Below are positions 49,788 to 58,495 of a stretch of 64,000 nucleotides of DNA, piece after piece. The stretch's first letter is position 1, and each line of letters begins with the position of its first letter. The stretch covers positions 1,984,001 to 2,048,000 of the forward strand of contig NZ_CP053344.1 of assembly GCF_013113715.1 (NCBI RefSeq), written 5' to 3'. The stretch is from Herbiconiux sp. SALV-R1 (GTDB lineage Bacteria; Actinomycetota; Actinomycetes; Actinomycetales; Microbacteriaceae). The translations under genes and the position numbers were made by a program. The notes under the pieces were generated by a model. It saw nothing but the letters and a program-made list of their open reading frames with translations. It was not told where the DNA came from and did not search any database.

Positions 49788-50634
49788 GGCTGAGCTCCCT
49801 CCTGGTCTTCTTCGACACCGGCTGCGCGGCGCCGGTGGAGTCTTTCAAGGCGTCGGCGAGGGCGTTCAGCGCCCAGACCGTGCCGATGATGACGAGAGCG
49901 GGCACCACCGGGCCGAACGGCCGCTGATAGAGGTTCGCCAGGTCGGTGGCGAGGAGCCCGCCCCAGGTCGGCTCCGGCGGCACGATGCCGATGCCGAGGA
50001 AGGTGAGTGACGCGACGATGACGAGGCTCGCGCCCGTCATCCCCGCGGTCGTGACGGCGACCGCGGGGAACACCTTGCGCCAGACGTGCTTGCGCACCAC
50101 CCACGTCGTGGAGGCTCCGAGCAGCTGCGCCGCCTCGACGTAGGGCGAGTGCGACACGGCGAGCGCAGCCGCCCGGGTGACGCGGTAGAAGGCGGGGGCG
50201 ATGAGGATGCCGACGGCGATCATCGCTTGGGTGAGGCCGTTGCCGAGCAGCGCCGTCATGGCGATCGCGAAGACGAGGAACGGGAGGGTGATGAAGCTGT
50301 CCATGAGGCGGAGGGTCACCCACTCGAAGGCGCGCCCGAGGTAGACCGACAGCAGGCCGGGCAGGGCGCCCAGCACGAGGCCGACGACGACCGACTGCAG
50401 GGCGGCGAGCACCGAGACCGTGGAGCCCGCGAGCAGGCGGCTGAACACGTCGCGGCCGAGACCGTCGGTGCCGAGCCAGTGCTCGGCGGTGGGGCCCTGG
50501 AGGATGTCCTTCGAGTTCTGCGCGAGCGGGTCGAGCGGCGCGAGCAGGGGCCCGAACAGCGCGAGCACGGCGATGACGACGAGGATGCCGACGGCGATCC
50601 TGGCACTCGGGAGACGGAGGGCGGAGCGGAGCAT
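49777..50634 (-). CDS. ABC transporter permease (OppC/DppC-like)
   Basis: A 285-residue permease with the OppC N-terminal anchor helix, periplasmic segment HWLGTDGLGRDVFSRLLAGS, and the EAA loop YVEAAQLLGASTTWVVRKHV. ATG 50634 has GGGAGG eight bases upstream. GTG 50643, overlapping the previous stop as GTGA, is in frame but has poor spacing. Confidence 0.92.
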   Translation of the reverse strand: MLRSALRLPSARIAVGILVVIAVLALFGPLLAPLDPLAQNSKDILQGPTAEHWLGTDGLGRDVFSRLLAGSTVSVLAALQSVVVGLVLGALPGLLSVYLGRAFEWVTLRLMDSFITLPFLVFAIAMTALLGNGLTQAMIAVGILIAPAFYRVTRAAALAVSHSPYVEAAQLLGASTTWVVRKHVWRKVFPAVAVTTAGMTGASLVIVASLTFLGIGIVPPEPTWGGLLATDLANLYQRPFGPVVPALVIIGTVWALNALADALKDSTGAAQPVSKKTRRELSHVA

Positions 50635-50639
50635 CGCCG

Positions 50640-51701
50640 TCACCTCCCCCGCCGGGAGGCGGGTCGCAGACTGCCCAGAACGACGTTCACGACGACGTTG
50701 CAGAACAGCACCAGCACGATGGCCACGACCAGCGTGCCCTGCACCACGGGCACGTCGCCGCGGAGTGCGGAGTCGGCCGACAGCATCCCGAACCCCGGCA
50801 TGCTGAAGATGGTCTCGGTCACCACCGCGCCGCCGAGGAGAGTCGGGACCTTCATGCCCAGGATGGCGACGGCAGGCCCGGCACCGTTGCGCAGCGCATG
50901 CCCGAACAGCACCCGCCGCCGGCTGAGACCGCGCACCACCGCCCCGGTGATGTAGTTCTCGTGCAGGGTCGAGACGAGGCCCGTGCGCAGCTGCCTGGCG
51001 AGCTCGGCGACCGTGTCGAGGCTCAGCGCGATGGCCGGCATGGTGATGAGCGATAGCCAGCGCCAGAAGTCCTGCTGCGGCGGCACGTAGCCGGCCGAGG
51101 GCAGCAGGTGCAGCCAGATGCTCAGCACGACGATGAGGCCGATCGACACGACGAAAGGCGGCAGCGTCGACATGAACGAGGCGACGGCGGTGACGGCCCG
51201 GTCGACGAAGCGACCCTGGTTCACCGCGGCGACGAGCCCGAGGAGGGTGCCGAACACCACGCCGAGCACCAGGGCGAAGCCGGCGATCGACGCGCTGATG
51301 GCCAGGCGCTGGCCGATCAGCTCGGCCACCGGGGTGTTGTTGAACCAGGAGGTGCCGAGGTCGCCGGTGAGCACGCCGCCGATCCACTGCAGGTACTGCG
51401 CGAAGAACGGCTGGTCGAGCCCGTACTGCGCGTTGATCTGGGCGATCATCTCGGGGGTGGCGTTGTCGCCCGCGAGGGCGGCGGCGGGGTTGAGCCCGCT
51501 CGCCGCCCCCAGGGCGAAGGTGATGAGGGTCGAGAAGAGGAAGACCGGCACCACGACCAGCAGGGTGCGCGCGAGCCACCAGAGCACGGTGCGCACGCGG
51601 CGCCATCCGTCGCCCCGCACCGGGTGCCTGAGTTCGGCGGCGCGCGGCGCGAGCGGCGCGGCCAGCGCCTCGCCCGGCGGTGCGATGAGCTGGGTGGTCA
51701 T
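50640..51701 (-). CDS. ABC transporter permease (OppB/DppB-like)
   Basis: A 353-residue permease. A long cytosolic N-terminus of about 35 residues precedes helix 1 (TLLVVVPVFLFSTLITFAL). The periplasmic loop has GLDQPFFAQYLQWIGGVLTG-type OppB sequence, the EAA loop is YITGAVVRGLSRRRVLFGHA, and the last conserved segment is VTETIFSMPGFG. It forms the channel with the OppC-like subunit. Confidence 0.93.
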   Translation of the reverse strand: MTTQLIAPPGEALAAPLAPRAAELRHPVRGDGWRRVRTVLWWLARTLLVVVPVFLFSTLITFALGAASGLNPAAALAGDNATPEMIAQINAQYGLDQPFFAQYLQWIGGVLTGDLGTSWFNNTPVAELIGQRLAISASIAGFALVLGVVFGTLLGLVAAVNQGRFVDRAVTAVASFMSTLPPFVVSIGLIVVLSIWLHLLPSAGYVPPQQDFWRWLSLITMPAIALSLDTVAELARQLRTGLVSTLHENYITGAVVRGLSRRRVLFGHALRNGAGPAVAILGMKVPTLLGGAVVTETIFSMPGFGMLSADSALRGDVPVVQGTLVVAIVLVLFCNVVVNVVLGSLRPASRRGR

Positions 51702-51744
51702 GGTCGTGGTCCTCTCCTCGACATGGATGGGGGCGTTCCGCGGC

Positions 51745-53304
51745 CTACTGGCCCACCGTCACGCCCTCCCAGCGGAACTGCGACGGCAGCAGGTTGAGCT
51801 CGCTCACCGACGAGCTCGACGCGATCACCCACGGCGAGCTGTAGATGTAGTTGGTGGGCGATTGCTCGACACCCGCCTTCACGGCGGCCTGCAGCACCTC
51901 GGAGTAGGAGGCGTCGTCGAGCGGCGTCTCGCGCACCTTCTGCAGCGCGGCGAGGAACTCGTCGGAGGCGTTCGGGCCCGAGAGGTTCATGATGCCCTGG
52001 GGGCCGTAGACCGCGAGCAGGTTCTGCACGGGGGTCTCGCGCCCGATGGTGCCGTCGATGGCCAGCTGCGGGTTCTTGGCGACGTACACCTCGCTCTGCC
52101 AGGTCGACGAGCCCGGGGGCACGAGGGAGATCGTCGAGTTGACGCCGATCTCGGCGAGCTGCGCCTGGGCGATCTCGGCACCTTGCTCGCTGAACGAGGC
52201 GGCCGTGATCTCGATCGAGAGCTCACCCTCGTCGTAGCCCGCCTCCTTGAGCAGGGCCTTGGCCTTCTCGGGGTCGTAGTCCCAGAGCTTCTCGACCTCG
52301 GGGTTGAAGGCGGGGTTACCCTTCGGGAAGGGCTGGTGCGTGGTCTCCCCCTTGCCCGAGGTGATGACGTCGACGAACTGCTGGCGGTCGAAGGCGTAGC
52401 GGAACGCCTCGACCACCTTGGGGTCGTCGAAGGGGGCCTTGTTGGCGTTGATGGAGACGTCGCTCACCGCGAGCGACGGCTTCACCGTGACGGTGAGACC
52501 CGCCGCCTCGGCCTCCTCGATCTTCGAGGCCGGGAGCGTCGCCACGTCGAAGGAGCCCGACTGGATGCCGGCCACCAGGGTCGCCGCGTCGGGCGCGACG
52601 GTCAGCTCGAAGCGGTCGATGTGGATGTCGTCGGCATCCCAGTAGTCGGGGTTCTTCTCGAAGGTGGCGTGCGACTCCGGCACGAACTCGGTGATCGTGA
52701 AGGGGCCGGCACCCACCGGCCAGGCGGCGAGCTTCTCGGGGTCGGTCTCGGCGGCGGTGGGGCTCGCGATGGCTCCCGTGCGGCCGGCGACGAGGGCCGG
52801 GACCTGGTAGTCGACGCCGGTGAGGTGCAGGGTGACGTCGGTCTCGCTGTCGGCGCTCACGGTGTCGACGGTCGCCAGCTGGTCGCGCAGGAAGGAGTCC
52901 TCCTGGGTCTTGCCGCGCTCGAAGAACTCCTTCACGGCTTCGGCGTCGAGCGGGGTGCCGTCGCTGAAGACGAGGTCGGGCCGCAGGTGGAAGGTCACCG
53001 CTGTGCCCTCGTCGTTGTAGTCCCAGCTCTCCGCCAGCGCCGGCAGCACCTTCCCGTCGGCGTCGATCTGGGTGAGCGAGGCGTAGGCGAGGCTGATCGT
53101 GTTGATGTCGTTGCCGGTGCGGCTGGTCACCGGGTCCCACGAGGTGGGGAGGCTGAACGCCCAGCGCAGAACGCTCGGTTCGGTGCTGGTCGCGTCGGTC
53201 GAGTTGGCGGGGGCCGCGCATCCGGTGAACAGGAGTGCTGCGGCGGCGACGACGGCTGCCGCCCGAGCCGCGCGGAACAGGGGTCTGGGGGGTGAGGTGG
53301 TCAT
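51745..53304 (-). CDS. extracellular solute-binding lipoprotein, SBP_bac_5 family
   Basis: A 519-residue lipoprotein. The leader ends LLFTGC with lipidated Cys29, and the mature protein has the family-5 pattern: WDYNDEGTAVTFHLRPDLVFSDG-type segment, YWDADDIHIDRFEL and a C-terminal RWEGVTVGQ. Family-5 proteins bind peptides, nickel or other amino-acid-derived ligands. The setting among sulfur-related monooxygenases suggests a sulfur-containing, amino-acid-like ligand, by inference. First gene of the ABC set. Confidence 0.92.
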   Translation of the reverse strand: MTTSPPRPLFRAARAAAVVAAAALLFTGCAAPANSTDATSTEPSVLRWAFSLPTSWDPVTSRTGNDINTISLAYASLTQIDADGKVLPALAESWDYNDEGTAVTFHLRPDLVFSDGTPLDAEAVKEFFERGKTQEDSFLRDQLATVDTVSADSETDVTLHLTGVDYQVPALVAGRTGAIASPTAAETDPEKLAAWPVGAGPFTITEFVPESHATFEKNPDYWDADDIHIDRFELTVAPDAATLVAGIQSGSFDVATLPASKIEEAEAAGLTVTVKPSLAVSDVSINANKAPFDDPKVVEAFRYAFDRQQFVDVITSGKGETTHQPFPKGNPAFNPEVEKLWDYDPEKAKALLKEAGYDEGELSIEITAASFSEQGAEIAQAQLAEIGVNSTISLVPPGSSTWQSEVYVAKNPQLAIDGTIGRETPVQNLLAVYGPQGIMNLSGPNASDEFLAALQKVRETPLDDASYSEVLQAAVKAGVEQSPTNYIYSSPWVIASSSSVSELNLLPSQFRWEGVTVGQ

Positions 53305-53380
53305 GGTTCTCCGGGGTGCTGTGTGAGGGCGGAAGGGGGGAAGAAGACGGATGCGGTGAGTCGCCTCGAGGCCGCTCTGG

Positions 53381-54787
53381 TCAGGCGTTCGCCACGAGGC
53401 CGTGCTCGGCGTCGAGCTCGGCGCGCTCGCTCTCCTCGGCGCGCCGGCGGGCGACGGTGTGGCGGTTCTCGACGAACGGGAGCCCGAGGTTCTCGCGCAG
53501 GGTCGTTCCGCTGTACTCCTCGCGGAACAGGCCGCGCGCGCGCAGGATCGGCAGCACCTCGTTGACGAACCGGCGGAACTGGTCAGGCCTGCCGACGTGC
53601 AGGTTGAAGCCGTCGACGGCTCCCGCCTCGAACCACTGCTGCAGCGCGTCGGCGACCGTCTCGGCCGTGCCGGTGAAGGGGCCCGGCTTCGGGCTCGCGA
53701 CCGCCTCGACCACCTGACGGAGGGTGAGACCGTCGGCCTCGGCGAAGGCGACGATCTTCTCGGCCTGGGTGCGGAAGCTCCGCTCCGCGAAGCGCAGCAC
53801 CCCGGCGGGGAAGGGAGCGTCGAGGTCGTACTGCCTGAAGTCGTGCCAGCCGAAGGAGCGCCCGAATTCGCCGAGCGCCTTCTCGAAGCCGCCGTCGGCG
53901 AGCTGGGTGGCGCGTTCGATCTCGCGGGCCTGGTCGTCGGTGTCGCCGACGAAGATCGTCGTACCCGGCAGGATGAGCACCCCGGAGGGCTCGCGGCCCA
54001 GCGCCGCCGCCCGTGCCTTGAGGTCGGCGGCGAACGCCTTTCCCGCCTCGAGGGTGGGGGCGAAGGTGAAGATGCCCTCGCCGATGCGCGCGCCGAGGTC
54101 GCGGCCCTGCTCGGAGTCGCCGGCCTGGAAGATGACCGGCTGGCCCTGCGGCGAGCGCGAGATGTTGAGCGGGCCCGCCACCTGGAAGTGCTCGCCGCGG
54201 TGGTGCAGTGCGTGCAGCTTCGACGGGTCGAGGAAGACCCCCGACTCGCGGTCGCGCGGGAAGGCGTCGTCTTCGTAGGAGTCCCAGAGGGCCTTCACCA
54301 CCTCGACGTGCTCGAGGGCGCGGCCATAGCGGGTGTCGTAGTCGAAGTGCTCGTCGAGGCTGAAGTTCGACGCGGTTCCCGCGTCGCCGCTCGTGACGAC
54401 GTTCCAGCCCGCGCGGCCACCCGAGATGAGGTCGAGCGAGGCGAAACGGCGGGCGGTGTTGAACGGGTCGTTGTAGCTCGTGGTGACGGTGCCGACGAGA
54501 CCGATGTGCGTCGTGGTGACCGCGAGGGCCGAGAGCACCGTGAACGGCTCGAGGCGGTTGAGGTAGTGCGGCGGCGAGTCGGGGGTGATGAACTGCGAGT
54601 CGACGATGAACACCAGGTCGAGCTTCGCCTGCTCCGCGAGGCGGGCCTGCTCGATGTACCAGCCGACGTCGATCGAGGAGTCGGCCTGCACCTGCGGGTC
54701 GCGCCAGGCGTTGGCGTGGCCGGGGCCGCCCGCCCCGGTGAGGATGGCGCCGAAGATGATCTGACGGCCGTTGCTCTGTTCGCTCAT
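53381..54787 (-). CDS. NtaA/SnaA/DszA (YtnJ/CmoJ-like) FMN-dependent LLM monooxygenase
   Basis: A 468-residue TIM-barrel flavin monooxygenase: GPGHANAWRDP near the start, FIVDSQFITPDS, LDLISGGRAGWNVVTS, NFSLDEHFDYDTRYGRA, VIFQAGDSEQGRDL and a C-terminal GFNLHVG. This branch includes NtaA, DszA and Bacillus CmoJ/YtnJ, which open C-S or C-N bonds using FMNH2 from a separate reductase (none in the window). It lies directly upstream of the ABC set, with two TTTGTT boxes before it. Confidence 0.92.
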   Translation of the reverse strand: MSEQSNGRQIIFGAILTGAGGPGHANAWRDPQVQADSSIDVGWYIEQARLAEQAKLDLVFIVDSQFITPDSPPHYLNRLEPFTVLSALAVTTTHIGLVGTVTTSYNDPFNTARRFASLDLISGGRAGWNVVTSGDAGTASNFSLDEHFDYDTRYGRALEHVEVVKALWDSYEDDAFPRDRESGVFLDPSKLHALHHRGEHFQVAGPLNISRSPQGQPVIFQAGDSEQGRDLGARIGEGIFTFAPTLEAGKAFAADLKARAAALGREPSGVLILPGTTIFVGDTDDQAREIERATQLADGGFEKALGEFGRSFGWHDFRQYDLDAPFPAGVLRFAERSFRTQAEKIVAFAEADGLTLRQVVEAVASPKPGPFTGTAETVADALQQWFEAGAVDGFNLHVGRPDQFRRFVNEVLPILRARGLFREEYSGTTLRENLGLPFVENRHTVARRRAEESERAELDAEHGLVANA

Positions 54788-54810
54788 GCCTCGATCTTGG
54801 CGAGCTGACG

Positions 54811-54839
54811 AACAAAGATCCCGAACGTTGCACTTTGTT
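54811..54839. promoter_or_regulatory. MocR box candidate before the LLM-ABC operon
   Basis: AACAAA (54811-54816) and TTTGTT (54834-54839) are inverted hexamers, AT-rich islands in GC-rich DNA, 24-52 bases upstream of the LLM start. The same hexamer is at 57057-57062 and 57089-57094. Confidence 0.5.
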
Positions 54840-54864
54840 TCGGTCACAGACCGTTACAAAGCGA

Positions 54865-56217
54865 TCAGTCGAAGAACTCCCTCGTGCCGCCACGCGCCGC
54901 CGCGGCGACCGCGTGCGCGAGCTCGGCCACGCGCTCGGCGTCGTCAGGAAGCTGCGTGACGGAGATGCGCAGGAGCGGAACCGGCGTGGCGCTCGCGAAC
55001 GACTTCGAGCCGAGCCCCACGTACATGCCCGCGCGCGCCAGGGCCACCGCCGCCGTCGCCTCGTCGGCGACCTCGACCCAGACCACGAGCGAGTGCTCCC
55101 CCGAGCGCGCGACGGCGCCCTCCCGCTCCAGCGCGGCGAGCAGCGCCGCCCGGCGCGAGGCGTAGGCGGCGCGAGCCACACCCACCGAACGCGCGGCTGC
55201 GGGCGACTCCACGAGGTGCGCGAGCGTGTTCTGCAGGATGCGGCTGTTCGAGCCCACCCCGAAGCTGCGCAGACGGATGCTGCGGTCGACGAGCTCGCGG
55301 GCGCCGCCGATCACGGAGGTGCGCACGTCGATGCCGAAGGCCTTGCAGTAACTGCGGATGCGGATGACCCGTTCGGGGAGAACCGCACCCAGGGAGGGCG
55401 GCTCGGAGCCGGCCAGCGGCCCGATCGAGTCGTCTTCGACCACCCAGAACGGGGTGCCGACCGCACTCCGCTCGATGACGGAGGGGAGCTCGGCGGCACG
55501 CCCGGCCGTGACCGCGTAGCGGTCGGCGAAGGGGGCGCCCGGCTGGAAGACGAAGGCGACGGCGCCCGCCGCGATGGCGGCGGCGAGCGCCTCCGGCAGC
55601 GGCCCCTCCTCGTCGGCCGCCACGGCGACCGGGGTGAGGTCGAGGTCGCGCAGCGTGTCGAGGAAGCCGGGGCTGAGCGGCTCGTCGACGGCGACGAGAC
55701 TGCCGCGGGGTGCTGCGGCGGCGGTGGCGAGGAGCAGCGCCTCGGTGCCGCCGCCCGCCGTCGTCCAGGCCCCCGGGGCGAACGGCCAGCTCGGCGCGAC
55801 GGCGTCGCGGAGCTTCGAGGTCATGTGGTCGCGACCGAAGACGTTGAGGTCCTTGTCGCCGAGGGAGGCCAGCAGCGCCTCCCCCAGCTCGGGTTGAAGA
55901 GTGATGTCGGGTGCGCTCTGGGCGAGATCGACGGCGGCCCAGCCCGGGAAGGGCGGAGCTTCGGGCGCGGGGCCGGCGGCGAGCACGGTGGTGCCGCCGC
56001 GGCGGTGGGTCTCGATGAGACCGCGCTCGCGGAGCAGGTTCCAGGCAGCCAGCACGGTGCCGATCGAGGTGTCGGCGACCCCGGCGAACTCGCGCACGGT
56101 CGGCAGGCGTGAGCCCTGCTCGAGCTCGCCCGAGGCGATGAGCGACTCGATCGCCGCGGCCACTCCTGCGGCGGTGCGATCGCCGAGGCGCTCCACGAGC
56201 CAGCTCGAGTCGACCAC
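54865..56217 (-). CDS. MocR-type GntR/aminotransferase-fold regulator
   Basis: A 450-residue regulator: GntR winged helix at residues 10-75 (GSRLPTVREFAGVADTSIGTV), linker, then a class I aminotransferase-like domain with TAGGGTEALLL and PLP-binding Lys292 in RSYCKAFG. MocR proteins sense PLP plus an amino-acid-like effector. It sits between the hydrolase and LLM genes of the sulfur-related region, so control of that regulon is likely. Confidence 0.92.
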   Translation of the reverse strand: MVDSSWLVERLGDRTAAGVAAAIESLIASGELEQGSRLPTVREFAGVADTSIGTVLAAWNLLRERGLIETHRRGGTTVLAAGPAPEAPPFPGWAAVDLAQSAPDITLQPELGEALLASLGDKDLNVFGRDHMTSKLRDAVAPSWPFAPGAWTTAGGGTEALLLATAAAAPRGSLVAVDEPLSPGFLDTLRDLDLTPVAVAADEEGPLPEALAAAIAAGAVAFVFQPGAPFADRYAVTAGRAAELPSVIERSAVGTPFWVVEDDSIGPLAGSEPPSLGAVLPERVIRIRSYCKAFGIDVRTSVIGGARELVDRSIRLRSFGVGSNSRILQNTLAHLVESPAAARSVGVARAAYASRRAALLAALEREGAVARSGEHSLVVWVEVADEATAAVALARAGMYVGLGSKSFASATPVPLLRISVTQLPDDAERVAELAHAVAAAARGGTREFFD

Positions 56218-56283
56218 CCGGCGGCCGGTCTGGGAGAGAACGATGGTGGTGCCCTTCGATCCGCACGCCGCCGGGCGACGGCG

Positions 56284-57057
56284 TCAGACCTTCATCGTAG
56301 CCAGCGGCAGCGCCTCGCGGGCGGGCAGCACCACCCGCTCGCGGCCCGGCGAGCGCAGGCGCTCGAGGAAGAGCACGACGGTCGCCGCCACCGAGCGGTG
56401 CGTGACGTCGTTGAGGATGTCGTGCCGCCCGCCCTCGATGAGGTAGCTCTCGACCTCGGGGGCCGCGTCGTAGACCGCTGCGGCCGCCTCGACCGGGCTG
56501 ATCACGTCGGCGGTGCCGTGCAGGGTCAGCACGGGCACGAGAACACCGGCCAGGGTGGCGGCGTCGACGGCGTCGAGCACCGGGTCGCGTCGCGAGAGGG
56601 AGCCGTGGTCGAGGGCGCCCGCCTCGTCGAGCACTCCGCGGTGCACGGGGCAGGCGCTGCGCGCCTCGAGCTCCGCGCTCCAGTCCAGCTCGCCGGTGGC
56701 CCCGGCGACGGGCAGCCCGGCCAGCACGGCGACGTCGGCGAAGGCGAGCCCCTGCGCGAGGAGGGTCGCCGCGACGGAGGCCCCGGTGTCCGAGCCCACG
56801 AGGATCCGCGGCACGTCGGTGCGATCCTGCAGGAGGCGCGCGACCTCGGCGGCGGTTCCGTCGAGGTCGGCGGCGGCGTCGGCGACCACCGCGACACGGT
56901 AGCCGTCGTAGGCAAGGCGGGCGGCGAACCGGCGGTACACCGCCTGTTGCTCGCCCCTGCCGGCCAGCACGACGATCGATCCCCGGAGGGCGGCGGTGGG
57001 CTCGGCCCAGACTTCTGAACTCACGGTGCTCCTCGGCTGGTCGTTCTGCACATCCAT
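56284..57057 (-). CDS. alpha/beta hydrolase with apparent Asp nucleophile
   Basis: A 257-residue alpha/beta hydrolase fold. The nucleophile elbow reads VGSDTG, placing Asp90 where GxSxG enzymes have Ser. The acid is likely the Asp of HGTADVISP and the base His lies in EGGRHDIL. Asp nucleophiles occur in dehalogenases and epoxide hydrolases. ATG 57057 lies inside a TTTGTT box region. It precedes the MocR and LLM genes on the same strand and may deacylate or cleave a pathway intermediate. Confidence 0.82.
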   Translation of the reverse strand: MDVQNDQPRSTVSSEVWAEPTAALRGSIVVLAGRGEQQAVYRRFAARLAYDGYRVAVVADAAADLDGTAAEVARLLQDRTDVPRILVGSDTGASVAATLLAQGLAFADVAVLAGLPVAGATGELDWSAELEARSACPVHRGVLDEAGALDHGSLSRRDPVLDAVDAATLAGVLVPVLTLHGTADVISPVEAAAAVYDAAPEVESYLIEGGRHDILNDVTHRSVAATVVLFLERLRSPGRERVVLPAREALPLATMKV

Positions 57058-57104
57058 TTGTTTTGGTCAGTATGGCGCACAGGCCTCGTTTGTTCTGAAA
57101 CAAA
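57055..57104. promoter_or_regulatory. MocR boxes in the divergent hydrolase/metY promoter
   Basis: TTTGTT occurs at 57057-57062 and 57089-57094 in direct orientation, 32 bases apart (about three helical turns). The second copy is also half of a dyad, TTTGTT-CTGA-AACAAA, at 57089-57104. A weak -10 (CATACT, 57069-57074, minus strand) for the hydrolase lies between them. Confidence 0.55.
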
Positions 57105-57151
57105 TCGTAAGACGATTGCCGAGTGCGACACCGCGCCGTGAGACTCGGGGG

Positions 57152-58477
57152 GTGACCACAGACGACAGCGTGACCGGCGACCGGTTCTCGACGCTCCAGA
57201 CCCGCGCCGGCTTCACCACGGCGACCGCCCAGAACCCTGCTGTGGTGCCGATCTACCAGACAGCGGCTTATGAGTTCGAGAGCTTCGCCGCGGCCAGGGC
57301 CATCTTCGCGCTGGAGAGGAAGGGCAACCTCTACAGTCGCACCGGAAACCCGACCCAGACGGTGCTCGAGGAGCGGGTTGCAGCACTCGACGGCGGTGTC
57401 GCGGCGCTCGCCACCGCCTCGGGGCAGTCGGCGGTGCTCGTCTCCCTGCTCGCGCTGGCGAAGACGGGCGAGCACATCGTCGCCGCCCGCCAGCTCTACG
57501 GGGGCACCCTCGACCTGCTCACCGACACCTTCGCCGACTTCGGCATCGACGTGACCCTGGTCGACCAGAACGACCTCGAGGCCTGGCGGGCCGCGGTCCG
57601 CCCCACCACCCGGGCCTTCTTCGCCGAGACCATCACCAACCCCACGGCCTCGGTGCTCGACGTGCAGGCCGTCGCCGACATCGCGCACGCCGCGGGAGTG
57701 CCGCTCATCGTCGACAACACGGTCGCCACCCCCTACCTGCAGCGCCCGAAGGAGTTCGGCGCCGACATCGTGGTGTACTCCGCCACCAAGTTCCTGGGCG
57801 GCCACGGCAGCTCGCTCGCCGGCGTCATCGTCGACCTCGGCACCTTCGACTTCGGTGCCGACCGCGCGCGCTGGCCGCAGTTCACCGAGCCGTTCGAGCG
57901 GGTCGGCGACGTGGTGCTCTGGGACGCCTTCGGCAGCGCGCGCAGTGCGTACCTCGTCTACGCGAAGGTCAAGCTCGTGCACGACCTGGGCCCTGCGCTC
58001 TCCCCCTTCAACAGCTTCCAGATCATCCAGGGTCTCGAGACCCTCGACCTGCGGGTGGCGAAGCACTCGGCCAACGCCCTCGCCGTCGCCGCCTTCCTCG
58101 ACTCGCACCCCGCCGTGTCGCTCGTGCGCTACCCGGGCCTCCCCGACGACCCGGGGTACGAGGCGGCTCGCCGCTACCTCCCCCGCGGCGCGGGCTCCGT
58201 GTTCTCGTTCGATCTCGTGTCGGGCGACGAGCGGGTGGAGGAGTTCATCGACAGCCTCCGGGTGTTCAAGCTGGTCGCCAACATCGGCGACGCCCGGAGC
58301 CTCGTCATCCACCCCGCCACCACGACGCACAGCCACCTCACCGACCACGACCTCGAGGGCGCCGGCTTCACCCGCGGCACCGTGCGGGTCTCGATCGGTC
58401 TCGAAGACGTCGAAGACCTCATCGCCGACCTCGACAGCTCCCTCACCCGGCTGCTCGAGCCGGCCGGCCTGCTCTAG
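57152..58477 (+). CDS. metY: O-acetylhomoserine sulfhydrylase-like PLP enzyme
   Basis: A 441-residue Cys/Met-metabolism PLP enzyme: YSRTGNPT (61-68), [20 protein letters not shown] Lys213 in [16 protein letters not shown] near the end. Length and sequence type fit O-acetylhomoserine aminocarboxypropyltransferase, which makes homocysteine from sulfide or methionine from methanethiol. GTG 57152 is preferred, since upstream sequence shows no conservation. A co-transcribed LLM enzyme follows after 18 bases. Confidence 0.9.
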   Translation: MTTDDSVTGDRFSTLQTRAGFTTATAQNPAVVPIYQTAAYEFESFAAARAIFALERKGNLYSRTGNPTQTVLEERVAALDGGVAALATASGQSAVLVSLLALAKTGEHIVAARQLYGGTLDLLTDTFADFGIDVTLVDQNDLEAWRAAVRPTTRAFFAETITNPTASVLDVQAVADIAHAAGVPLIVDNTVATPYLQRPKEFGADIVVYSATKFLGGHGSSLAGVIVDLGTFDFGADRARWPQFTEPFERVGDVVLWDAFGSARSAYLVYAKVKLVHDLGPALSPFNSFQIIQGLETLDLRVAKHSANALAVAAFLDSHPAVSLVRYPGLPDDPGYEAARRYLPRGAGSVFSFDLVSGDERVEEFIDSLRVFKLVANIGDARSLVIHPATTTHSHLTDHDLEGAGFTRGTVRVSIGLEDVEDLIADLDSSLTRLLEPAGLL

Positions 58478-58495
58478 TCACCCCACAGGAGAATC

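Noticed and set aside
51118-53295. 725-residue plus-strand ORF
   Set aside because: It is antisense to the SBP lipoprotein and an ABC permease gene, both of which have full family motifs.
48960-53304. Nickel or dipeptide transporter (nik/dpp) naming
   Set aside because: Family-5 binding proteins cannot be assigned a ligand by motif, and the genetic context points to sulfur compounds, so no specific symbol is given.
56284-57057. The Asp-nucleophile hydrolase as the missing OleB of the KAS III cluster
   Set aside because: It lies 12 kb away in a different regulon beside MocR and LLM genes. An Asp elbow alone is not enough to assign OleB.
54944-58348. 1134-residue minus-strand ORF
   Set aside because: It runs through the MocR and hydrolase genes in the wrong frame and opposite metY; no domain is visible.
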